A stretch of 5,410 nucleotides of DNA from Gammaproteobacteria bacterium (GTDB taxonomy: Bacteria > Pseudomonadota > Gammaproteobacteria > UBA9214), in contig JAOUCV010000168.1 of the NCBI GenBank assembly GCA_029859555.1, positions 1 to 5,410 of the forward strand. Reading direction: 5' to 3'. Shown here piece by piece: positions 1 through 4,987 of the stretch (positions are counted from its first letter, which is position 1; each line of letters starts with the position of its first letter). A program made the position numbers and the translations under genes. The notes beneath the pieces are model-generated. The model searched no databases. It was given only the letters and a program-made list of their open reading frames with translations, and was not told the origin of the DNA.

Positions 1-27
1 GTTGTAAAGCACGAGGATTTCGTTCAT
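1..27 (-). CDS. Start of a WrbA-like NAD(P)H:quinone oxidoreductase (partial)
   Basis: The reverse strand from an ATG at 27 to the window edge reads MNEILVLYN. This resembles the first beta strand of the flavodoxin fold as it begins WrbA-type quinone oxidoreductases, which start with a short leader then (I/V)LVLYYS. These enzymes bind FMN and reduce quinones by two electrons in the cytoplasm. Only nine codons are visible, so the FMN-binding loop and the rest of the protein are out of view. The upstream ribosome site is weak (GAGAA, 9 bases before the ATG). The gene points the same way as arsC and lies 211 bases downstream of it; arsC-like next to wrbA-like is a pairing I recall from other gammaproteobacteria, which supports the call. 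A different flavodoxin-like protein, or a chance ATG, remains possible. Confidence 0.42.
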
Positions 28-55
28 GGTTTAGTGGTTCTCAAAAGGTTCCATG

Positions 56-90
56 CAGGTCAGCTTAGCGTAGCGTAACCCGACAATCGG
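56..90. repeat. REP-like palindromic intergenic repeat
   Basis: The segment reads GGTCAGCTTA, loop GCGTAGCG, TAACCCGAC. Positions 59-67 pair with 76-84 in seven of nine places around an 8-base loop. I recall a common interspersed element of many gammaproteobacterial genomes with the core GGTCGGGTTA-GCGTAGCG-TAACCCGAC; this copy differs by two changes in the left arm, both of which break pairs. It is followed directly by a second tiny hairpin, CCCGA-CAA-TCGGG (79-91). Neither hairpin has a downstream T-run on either strand, so it is not a standard intrinsic terminator. Lying between arsC and the wrbA-like gene it could protect mRNA ends or bind proteins, but its role is unknown. Confidence 0.55.
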
Positions 91-148
91 GAAAAATACT
101 GAATTGCGCTCAATTAACCTGCAGTTAAATCAAGCCCCGTTCTATCCT

Positions 149-186
149 CTGTTCCGGAGCACCCTGTCAAACGCCGGGCATAAGGG
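149..186. repeat. Dispersed intergenic repeat, copy A
   Basis: This stretch matches 3115-3152 in the same orientation at 32 of 38 positions, with the core CGGAGCACCC and CGCCGGGCA shared exactly. Both copies lie in non-coding DNA. Copy A would fold poorly: CCCTG (162-166) against CCGGG/CGCCGGG gives four of five pairs, the T at 165 breaking the stem that is perfect in copy B. It sits 53 bases downstream of the arsC stop codon. No terminal inverted repeats, target duplication or coding potential accompanies it, so it looks like a REP-type element rather than an insertion sequence remnant. Confidence 0.5.
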
Positions 187-238
187 AGTGGGGACGGGTA
201 ACGGGCTGCGTGGGTTCGGTTTCATGTTTATATTGTCT

Positions 239-592
239 TCACAGGATATCCAGTATTCTCTCCGGTGGCCTGCCTATTGCAGCTTTACCGTTTTTTACAA
301 CCACCGGGCGTTCCATCACGCGCGGGTGTTCAATCATGGCGCTTATCAAGTCGGCCCGTGACAGCCCGGGGTCATCCAGTCCGGCTTCGTTGTATTCCTT
401 CTCATTCTTGCGCATCAGCTCGCGTGGTTCCAGTCCAAGCATGTCGAGGATGGATTCCAGTGTGGCAGCGTCCGGCGGGGTGTTGAGGTATTCGATGATC
501 TCGGCCTGTTGCCCCTGTTGCTCCAGCAGCTCAAGGCTCAGCCGGCACTTGCTGCAGTTCGGGTTGAAATAGATGGTTAGCTTGTCTGCCAT
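239..592 (-). CDS. arsC: ArsC/YfgD-family arsenate reductase-like protein
   Basis: A 117-residue cytoplasmic protein of the glutaredoxin-type ArsC family, which reduces arsenate to arsenite with glutathione/glutaredoxin, or in YfgD-like members has an unproven substrate. The N-terminus gives IYFNPNCSKCR, with the expected catalytic Cys13 on the loop after the first strand. The three anion-binding arginines of plasmid R773 ArsC (Arg60, Arg94, Arg107) appear to have counterparts at Arg61 (ELMRKNE), Arg95 (ERPVV) and Arg108 (GRPPE). The family usually has Ser or Thr three residues after the catalytic Cys; here there is Cys16, making a CxxC pair. Length is normal. The ATG at 592 was chosen because the protein begins there as family members do, and any longer reading would overlap fumarase. 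The start is 10 bases after the fumarase stop, with only a weak TGAGA ribosome site, so translation may depend on fumarase. No arsR, arsB or acr3 is nearby, so a role in arsenic resistance is not supported by context. Confidence 0.88.
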   Translation of the reverse strand: MADKLTIYFNPNCSKCRLSLELLEQQGQQAEIIEYLNTPPDAATLESILDMLGLEPRELMRKNEKEYNEAGLDDPGLSRADLISAMIEHPRVMERPVVVKNGKAAIGRPPERILDIL

Positions 593-602
593 GGCATGTG
601 TC

Positions 603-2129
603 TCAGTGTTTTTTAACGATGGGTATGTCGGCGATACGTGCTTTCCATTCACGTGGTCCGCTTTCATGAATCGAGTGGCCCTGCGTATCCACAGCGACGG
701 TGACAGGCATGTCCTCAACTTCAAATTCATACACGGCTTCCATGCCCAGTTCCGGGAAGGCGACGACGCGTGCCTTGCGGATTGCCCTGGAGACCAGGTA
801 GGCGGCACCACCGGTGGCGACCAGGTATACGGCCTTGTGCCGTGCTATCGATGCGATGGCCCCGGGGCCGCGTTCAGCCTTGCCAATCATGCCGAGCAGA
901 CCGGTTTTTTCAAGCAGCGCATCGGTGAACTTGTCCATGCGGGTTGCGGTAGTTGGGCCGGCCGGTCCAACTACTTCGTCACCCACCGGGTCGACCGGAC
1001 CGACGTAGTAAATGAAACGGCCTCTGAAATCCAGCCCGTTGGGTAACGGTTCGCCGCGTTCGAGGCAGTCGATGATGCGTTTGTGTGCGGCGTCGCGGCC
1101 GGTGAGGATTTTGCCGCTGAGTAGCAGGGTGTCGCCGGGTTTCCAGTCGAGTTCGATGGCCGGATCAATCTCATCGAGTTGTATCCGGCGGGTATTGGCG
1201 CTGGCCTCGCGGGTAATTTCCGGCCAGTCCTCGAGGCGCGGGGGTAGCAGATGAACCGGGCCGCTGCCGTCAAGGGTGAAATGCAGGTGCCGGGTCGCGG
1301 CACAGTTGGGTATCAGGGCGACCGGCTTGGAAGCGGCGTGCGCGGGATAGTCCTTGATTTTTATATCCAGCACCGTCGTCAATCCACCGAGACCCTGTGC
1401 ACCGATGCCAAGTGCGTTTACTTTCTCAAACAGTTCAAGGCGCATTTCTTCCAACTTGTTTTGCGGCCGGCGTGCCTGCAGTTCATGCATGTCGAGAGGC
1501 TCAAGAATGGCCTCTTTTGCCAGCAGCATGGCCTTTTCCGCAGTACCACCGATGCCAATGCCGAGGATACCGGGCGGACACCAGCCGGCGCCCATGGTCG
1601 GCACCTGTTGCAGTACCCACTCGACAATGTCGTCGCTCGGGTTGAGGATGGCGAAGCGTGACTTGTTTTCAGAACCACCGCCTTTCGCCGCGACAGTGAT
1701 TTCAACCTTGTTACCGGGAACGATGTCCTTGTGAATCACGGCGGGTGTGTTGTCACCGGTGTTGCGACGTTCACCGGCCGGATCACTTACCATGGAACCG
1801 CGCAGCGGATTACCGGCGTCCAGGTAGGCACGGCGCACGGCGGCATTGACCATGTCATCAATGCTGCTGTCGGTATCCCAGTTAACCTCCATTCCGACTT
1901 TAAGGAATACGTTGACGATGCCGGTATCCTGGCAGATCGGGCGGTGGCCTTCGGCGCACATGCGGGAATTGATCAGTATTTGTGCCATGGCATCCCTGGC
2001 TGCCGGGGACTGCTCACGCTGGTAGGCGCCATGCAGGGCCCGGATGAAGTCCTGCGGGTGATAATAGGAAATATACTGCAGGGCGTCGCAGATACTGGTG
2101 ATGAAATCGTCTTTGCTAATGGTGCTCAT
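603..2129 (-). CDS. fumA: Class I (iron-sulfur) fumarate hydratase
   Basis: A 508-residue cytoplasmic fumarase that interconverts fumarate and (S)-malate in the TCA cycle using an oxygen-sensitive 4Fe-4S cluster. Three cluster cysteines are visible: Cys66 in RPICQDTG, Cys184 in GAGWCPPGILGIGIGG and Cys276 in IPNCAATRH. Their spacing (118 and 92) is close to that of E. coli FumA. The N-terminal alpha domain covers about residues 10-285, and the C-terminal beta domain about 290-495, with GRDAAHKR, YYVGPVDP, GPTTATRMD and GKAERG. It is about 40 residues shorter at the N-terminus than E. coli FumA, matching the cysteine offset. The ATG at 2129 is preceded by AAGG (2136-2139) six bases upstream. 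It is the first gene of a unit with arsC (10-base gap) and is divergent from the TlpA-like gene. FumA and FumB cannot be told apart from sequence alone, so the symbol means class I fumarase. No broken motif is seen. Confidence 0.96.
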   Translation of the reverse strand: MSTISKDDFITSICDALQYISYYHPQDFIRALHGAYQREQSPAARDAMAQILINSRMCAEGHRPICQDTGIVNVFLKVGMEVNWDTDSSIDDMVNAAVRRAYLDAGNPLRGSMVSDPAGERRNTGDNTPAVIHKDIVPGNKVEITVAAKGGGSENKSRFAILNPSDDIVEWVLQQVPTMGAGWCPPGILGIGIGGTAEKAMLLAKEAILEPLDMHELQARRPQNKLEEMRLELFEKVNALGIGAQGLGGLTTVLDIKIKDYPAHAASKPVALIPNCAATRHLHFTLDGSGPVHLLPPRLEDWPEITREASANTRRIQLDEIDPAIELDWKPGDTLLLSGKILTGRDAAHKRIIDCLERGEPLPNGLDFRGRFIYYVGPVDPVGDEVVGPAGPTTATRMDKFTDALLEKTGLLGMIGKAERGPGAIASIARHKAVYLVATGGAAYLVSRAIRKARVVAFPELGMEAVYEFEVEDMPVTVAVDTQGHSIHESGPREWKARIADIPIVKKH

Positions 2130-2172
2130 GCAGGGCCTTGTCAGGGAACCGTTTGTGATGGCGTCAGTCCTA

Positions 2173-2202
2173 ATTGTAGCTGTTCTGCTGCTGTGGTGGC
2201 AG
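2173..2202 (-). promoter_or_regulatory. Candidate sigma-70 promoter for fumarase-arsC
   Basis: On the reverse strand, CTGCCA (2202-2197; 4 of 6 matches to TTGACA) is separated by 18 bases from TACAAT (2178-2173; 5 of 6 to TATAAT). Transcription would begin near 2166, giving a leader of about 37 bases that contains the AAGG ribosome site. The -35 arm lies within a small GC-rich hairpin (GCTGC 2187-2191 with GCAGC 2199-2203). The call rests on consensus matching alone. Confidence 0.4.
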
Positions 2203-2232
2203 CCAGCTGCGGTGCGACTGCAGAAATTGTCG

Positions 2233-2252
2233 GGGAGAGTATAATCTCTCCC
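2233..2252. promoter_or_regulatory. Perfect inverted repeat with TATAAT at its centre (probable promoter-operator)
   Basis: GGGAGAG (2233-2239) and CTCTCCC (2246-2252) are exact reverse complements, and the six bases between them are TATAAT, a perfect sigma-70 -10 hexamer. If used as a -10 on the plus strand, transcription of the TlpA-like gene would start near 2252, giving a 21-base leader with an ideal ribosome site. No good -35 is visible 16-18 bases upstream. The reverse strand also offers TATACT (2243-2238) as a weaker -10. The symmetry around the -10 suggests that a dimeric regulator binds here. It is not a terminator: no T-run follows on either strand. Confidence 0.55.
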
Positions 2253-2259
2253 AAATCAG

Positions 2260-2266
2260 AAAGGAG
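2260..2266 (+). promoter_or_regulatory. Strong ribosome binding site of the TlpA-like gene
   Basis: AAAGGAG lies six bases (TAAATA) before the ATG at 2273, near-ideal in sequence and spacing, and it fixes the start of the exported thioredoxin with its complete signal peptide. Confidence 0.85.
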
Positions 2267-2272
2267 TAAATA

Positions 2273-2782
2273 ATGCGTTCATTGATATTTCTGCTGGCAT
2301 TGCTGACGGCATTACCAGTAGCGGCTGAAAAAGTCGATTTCACCCTCAAGGATCTGGATGGCAAGCCGGTGTCTTTGTCGGATTTTCGCGGCAAGTGGGT
2401 GATTGTCAATTACTGGGCAACCTGGTGTCCGCCTTGCCTGGAGGAGATTCCTGACCTGGTAGGATTCTATGAAGACAATCGTGACAGCGTTGTGGTGCTG
2501 GGTATCAGCTATGAAGAAGTCAACATGGAGTACCTGCAGGAGTTTGTCGAGAGTCACATGATGTCCTACCCGGTGATGCAAATGGATCCGCGGCCTTTAA
2601 CCGAACTTGGCCCGGTGCTGGGGCTGCCTACTTCGTACATCATTTCTCCCGAGGGTGAGCGCCTGGCGCGCCAGGAAGGTCCGGTGACACGCGCGGCGCT
2701 CGAAAAATACATTGCGCGCAAACAGCAGCAAGGCATTGGCCTGACGGGTGCGTTGCAGAAACCGGATACTAACGCACAGTAA
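2273..2782 (+). CDS. Exported TlpA/ResA-type thioredoxin-like protein
   Basis: A 169-residue protein beginning with a short signal peptide: Arg2, a hydrophobic stretch at 4-14 and a likely cut after PVAA (residue 18). The mature part is a TlpA-type thioredoxin fold in the periplasm. It has the AhpC/TSA-like entry (FTLKDLDGKPVSLSDFRGK, 23-41), strand VIVNYWATW, active site CPPC (52-55) and the cis-proline loop GLPTSYII (Pro119). Such proteins reduce or exchange disulfides, for example in cytochrome c maturation or copper-site assembly; which client applies here is not shown, as no ccm or cox gene is in view. The signal sequence could instead stay as an anchor, but it is short and has a plausible cleavage site. 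The start is set by AAAGGAG six bases upstream. The C-terminal 20 residues are polar and Gln-rich, beyond the fold. The gene is first of a two-gene unit with acylphosphatase (10-base gap). Confidence 0.92.
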   Translation: MRSLIFLLALLTALPVAAEKVDFTLKDLDGKPVSLSDFRGKWVIVNYWATWCPPCLEEIPDLVGFYEDNRDSVVVLGISYEEVNMEYLQEFVESHMMSYPVMQMDPRPLTELGPVLGLPTSYIISPEGERLARQEGPVTRAALEKYIARKQQQGIGLTGALQKPDTNAQ

Positions 2783-2792
2783 AACCCGCGGC

Positions 2793-3062
2793 ATGGCCTG
2801 TTCCCGTTTTTATGTCTCCGGTCGTGTGCAAGGTGTGTTCTTCAGGGTGTCGACACGAGAGCAGGCACAGGCGCTGGGTCTTACAGGTGAGGTCAGTAAT
2901 ATGCGGGATGGCCGGGTGGTGGTAACTGCGTGTGGCCCACAGGCTGCGCTGGAGCTGCTGCAACAGTGGTTGTGGGAGGGGCCGTCACAGGCGCTGGTGA
3001 GTAAAGTGGAATGCGAACAGTGCTCGCATGAGCATGGTTTCAGTCGTTTCGAGATTGTCTGA
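2793..3062 (+). CDS. acyP: Acylphosphatase
   Basis: An 89-residue cytoplasmic enzyme that hydrolyses carboxyl-phosphate bonds of acylphosphates. It carries the family signature YVSGRVQGVFFR, with the phosphate-binding Arg18, and LTGEVSNMRDGRVVV with catalytic Asn36; the usual Trp of the GWVxN stretch is Glu33. Length is typical of the ferredoxin-like alpha/beta family. I chose ATG 2793 because it starts the protein where family members start; an in-frame ATG at 2748 would add 15 non-conserved residues overlapping the upstream gene. No clear ribosome site precedes 2793, so translation may be coupled to the TlpA-like gene, which ends 10 bases earlier. Four cysteines are unusual for such a small enzyme, and the last two form C74-x2-C77-x-H79-x-H81 where the family normally has acidic or aromatic residues. 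The gene faces nadB convergently. Its in vivo substrate is unknown, as for the whole family. Confidence 0.93.
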   Translation: MACSRFYVSGRVQGVFFRVSTREQAQALGLTGEVSNMRDGRVVVTACGPQAALELLQQWLWEGPSQALVSKVECEQCSHEHGFSRFEIV

Positions 3063-3114
3063 TTCAGAATTCCTGATAGTGGCTTGCAAGCAACTCGCTT
3101 TGCGCTCCCCGGGC

Positions 3115-3152
3115 CTGTCACGGAGCACCCGGTCAAGCGCCGGGCACAAAGG
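3115..3152. repeat. Dispersed intergenic repeat, copy B
   Basis: This is the second copy of the element at 149-186 (32 of 38 identical, same orientation). Here CCCGG (3128-3132) pairs perfectly with CCGGG (3140-3144) over a 7-base loop TCAAGCG. A second possible stem joins GCTCC (3104-3108) with GGAGC (3122-3126). It lies in the 118-base spacer between the convergent genes acyP and nadB. No T-run follows on either strand, so if it helps end transcription it does so atypically. The remainder of the spacer holds a 10-base palindrome GCTTGCAAGC (3082-3091) and nothing coding. Confidence 0.5.
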
Positions 3153-3173
3153 CGAGGCGATGAACTGGTCGAA

Positions 3174-3191
3174 TAGCCGGTTACACGGCTA
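3174..3191. other. Short inverted repeat spanning the nadB stop codon
   Basis: TAGCCG (3174-3179) is the exact reverse complement of CGGCTA (3186-3191), with a 6-base loop holding the nadB stop codon. It could form a hairpin at the 3' end of the nadB message, but there is no T-tract, so I do not call it a terminator. Confidence 0.3.
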
Positions 3192-4794
3192 GCTTGACCG
3201 GCTGCTGATTGCCGGGTGTGAGGATGGTGTCGGTTGGCGGTTTGCTGTTATCGGTCTCGGGATAATCCAGAGTGAAATGCAGGCCGCGACTTTCCTTGCG
3301 TTGTTGTGCGGAGCGGATGATTAGTGCAGCCACCTCCGCGAGGTTACGCAGTTCCAGTAAATCATTGGACACGGTGAAGTTGCTGTAATACTCCTGGATT
3401 TCCTGCTGCAGCAGGTCGACGCGACGCCATGCGCGTTGCAGGCGCTTGTCTGTCCTGACGATGCCTACGTAGTTCCACATACAGCGCCGTAGTTCATCCC
3501 AGTTATGGCTGACAACCACTTCCTCATCCGAGTCACGTACCCGGGACTCATCCCAGGGTGGCAGGGCAACAGGTTCCGGTGTGTCGGCCAGCGTTGCGGT
3601 TATGTGTTCGCTGGCGGCGCGGGCAAACACCAGGCACTCCAGTAACGAGTTGCTGGCCATACGGTTGGCACCGTGCATGCCGGTGCAGGCAACCTCGCCG
3701 ATGGCGTACAACCCGGCGATATCGGTCTGGCCATGCAGGTCCGTCATGACGCCGCCGCAGGTGTAATGCGCCGCCGGGACCACGGGTATCGGTTCCAGCG
3801 TCATGTCGTAACCGAGTTCACGGCAACGCGTATAGACGGTCGGGAAGTGTTCCTTGATAAACGGCGCAGGTTTGTGACTAATGTCCAGCAGTACGAATTC
3901 TTCACCGAGGCGTTTCATCTCATGGTCGATGGCGCGTGCCACGATATCACGCGGAGCGAGATCGCCGCGATCATCAAAGCGTTCCATAAAGGGGGTGCCG
4001 TCCGATAACAGGAGGCGACCGCCTTCACCGCGTACGGCTTCTGTCACCAGGAATGATTTTGCCTTGGGGTGGTACAGGCAGGTGGGGTGAAACTGGTTGA
4101 ATTCCATATTGGCGACCCGGCAGCCGGCACGCCATGCCATGGCAATGCCGTCACCGGTGTTGGTGTCCGGGTTGCTGGTGTAGAGATACACCTTGCTGGC
4201 GCCACCGGTGGCCAGTACCACGTTGCGGGCGCTGCAGGCGAGTATGCGTTGCTCGTTGCGGTTGAGAATGTAGGCACCCAGACAGCGATTGTGCTCCAGT
4301 CCCAGTTTGCTGCCGGTAATCAGGTCGATGGCAATATAGTGTTCCATCAGATTGATATTGCTGCGTTTGCGCGCCTCGTCCAGCAGGGTCGTTTCCATGA
4401 CGCGGCCGGTGGCATCGGCGGCATGCAACACCCGGCGGGTGGAGTGGCCGCCCTCCTGGGTCAGATGAAACTCGTCTTTGGTCCGGGTAAACGGCACACC
4501 AAGGTCGACCAGCCACTGGATTACCTCGGGTGCGCGCTCAATGGTGAAACGTACCGTCTCCGGATTATTCAGGCTGGCGCCGGCGTCCAGGGTGTCGGCG
4601 ATGTGTGATTCAAAGGTGTCCGGAGCCTGTGTAACCGCGGAGATACCTCCCTGGGCATACAGGGTACAGCCTTCATCGAGGCTGCTCTTGGCAAGGATAG
4701 CGACGCTTAAATGCGACGGCAGGCGCAGCGCGAGACTTAATCCGGCCGCGCCGCTGCCAATGATAAGGACATCAAAACTGTTTGCGGCTACCAT
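3181..4794 (-). CDS. nadB: L-aspartate oxidase
   Basis: A 537-residue FAD enzyme that oxidises L-aspartate to iminoaspartate, the first step of de novo NAD synthesis; NadA then makes quinolinate. Electrons pass to oxygen or fumarate. The N-terminus has the dinucleotide-binding IIGSGAAGL (11-19), then [12 protein letters not shown] and [17 protein letters not shown]. By spacing, the E. coli active-site residues His244, Arg290, His351 and Arg386 correspond to His236 (FHPT), Arg282 (LAPRDIVAR), His343 (AAHYTCGG) and Arg378 ([12 protein letters not shown]); Glu114 fits Glu121. The helical C-terminal domain runs from about 430 to 505 (WDELRRCMW to GLHF). EGGHS, the His-Tyr-Thr-Cys-Gly-Gly stretch and the length separate it from the related SdhA/FrdA. 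The ATG at 4794 is used because an in-frame stop lies just upstream; the ribosome site is poor (AGGA, about 13 bases away). It is divergent from rpoE, as in E. coli, and nadA and nadC are not in view. Confidence 0.97.
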   Translation of the reverse strand: MVAANSFDVLIIGSGAAGLSLALRLPSHLSVAILAKSSLDEGCTLYAQGGISAVTQAPDTFESHIADTLDAGASLNNPETVRFTIERAPEVIQWLVDLGVPFTRTKDEFHLTQEGGHSTRRVLHAADATGRVMETTLLDEARKRSNINLMEHYIAIDLITGSKLGLEHNRCLGAYILNRNEQRILACSARNVVLATGGASKVYLYTSNPDTNTGDGIAMAWRAGCRVANMEFNQFHPTCLYHPKAKSFLVTEAVRGEGGRLLLSDGTPFMERFDDRGDLAPRDIVARAIDHEMKRLGEEFVLLDISHKPAPFIKEHFPTVYTRCRELGYDMTLEPIPVVPAAHYTCGGVMTDLHGQTDIAGLYAIGEVACTGMHGANRMASNSLLECLVFARAASEHITATLADTPEPVALPPWDESRVRDSDEEVVVSHNWDELRRCMWNYVGIVRTDKRLQRAWRRVDLLQQEIQEYYSNFTVSNDLLELRNLAEVAALIIRSAQQRKESRGLHFTLDYPETDNSKPPTDTILTPGNQQPVKLAV

Positions 4795-4827
4795 AGCGGG
4801 TTAACGGGTCCTGTCTGGGTGCGGTAT

Positions 4828-4845
4828 TGTTTATATCAGGAACCA
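4828..4845 (-). promoter_or_regulatory. NadR-box-like imperfect palindrome over the nadB -10
   Basis: On the reverse strand, TGGTTC (4845-4840), six bases, then TAAACA (4833-4828) match 10 of 12 defined positions of the enterobacterial NadR box as I recall it (TGTTTA-N6-TAAACA). It overlaps the nadB extended -10, where a repressor would block transcription. NadR control is known mainly in enterics, and the left half has two mismatches, so this could be chance. Confidence 0.28.
4830..4838 (-). promoter_or_regulatory. Extended -10 promoter for nadB
   Basis: The reverse strand reads TGA-TATAAA (4838-4830), a TGn extended -10 with a 5-of-6 hexamer. Extended -10 promoters can work without a -35, and none is seen at 16-18 bases. 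Transcription would start near 4823, leaving a leader of about 29 bases before the ATG at 4794. Confidence 0.48.
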
Positions 4846-4890
4846 ATCCGGCAGAAGTGTAATATGGTGGCTATGATCGTGTTACTCGCT

Positions 4891-4920
4891 TCTACAGGAA
4901 ATAGCTGATTTGCATACATT
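4891..4920 (+). promoter_or_regulatory. Weak candidate sigma-70 promoter upstream of rpoE
   Basis: TCTACA (4891-4896; 4 of 6) is followed after 18 bases by TACATT (4915-4920; 4 of 6). It would add a housekeeping promoter upstream of the sigma-E-like one, as E. coli rpoE also has more than one promoter. The matches are modest and common by chance. Confidence 0.22.
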
Positions 4921-4926
4921 AACACT

Positions 4927-4953
4927 GAACTATTCCGGGCGCCTAACGTCTAT
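4927..4953 (+). promoter_or_regulatory. Sigma-E-type autoregulatory promoter of rpoE
   Basis: GAACTA (4927-4932), 16 bases, then CG-TCTAT (-10 core TCTAT at 4949-4953). The sigma-E consensus as I know it is GGAACTT, about 16 bases, then a TC-containing -10 (cgTCtAA-like). Five of six -35 core bases (GAACT), the spacing and the cgTCTA match. Transcription would start near 4960, giving a leader of about 28 bases with the ribosome site AAAGGAG at 4972-4978. Autoregulation of rpoE from such a promoter is established in E. coli. Confidence 0.6.
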
Positions 4954-4987
4954 CAGGGTAGTGTCGGGTTGAAAGGAGACAGCCCGG

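Noticed and set aside
104..361. 85-codon plus-strand open frame across the intergenic repeats and the arsC 3' end
   Set aside because: It runs through a dispersed repeat and then antisense to arsC; no recognisable protein features.
593..811. N-terminal extension of the ArsC reading frame, giving 190 residues
   Set aside because: The extra 73 codons lie entirely or almost entirely over the fumarase 3' end in another frame and show no family similarity; ArsC homology begins at the ATG at 592.
573..1046. 157-codon plus-strand open frame opposite the fumarase C-terminal domain
   Set aside because: Antisense shadow of the fumarase and arsC starts; no domain or ribosome site.
2233..2252. Intrinsic terminator reading of the GGGAGAG / CTCTCCC hairpin
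   Set aside because: No T-run follows on either strand and it stands directly before the divergent gene starts, where a promoter-operator is more likely.
1731..2273. 180-codon plus-strand open frame opposite the fumarase
   Set aside because: It is antisense to a clearly conserved gene, has no ribosome site or recognisable domain, and its length is explained by the GC-rich codon pattern of the opposite strand.
2748..2792. Upstream ATG start for the acylphosphatase
   Set aside because: It adds 15 residues unlike the family and overlaps the TlpA-like coding sequence by 35 bases; the family N-terminus fits the ATG at 2793.
3160..3192. Ten-codon open frame ([10 protein letters not shown]) after a GGCGAGG stretch in the convergent spacer
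   Set aside because: Too short to judge, overlaps the nadB stop, and the purine stretch is part of or next to the dispersed repeat.
4069..4608. 179-codon plus-strand open frame opposite nadB
   Set aside because: A mirror of nadB codon usage, rich in Gly, Ala and Val, with no motif or start signal.
4872..4877. TATGAT as a sigma-70 -10 for rpoE
   Set aside because: No acceptable -35 at 16-18 bases and the TG is one base out of register for an extended -10; the sigma-E-like site nearer the gene is better.
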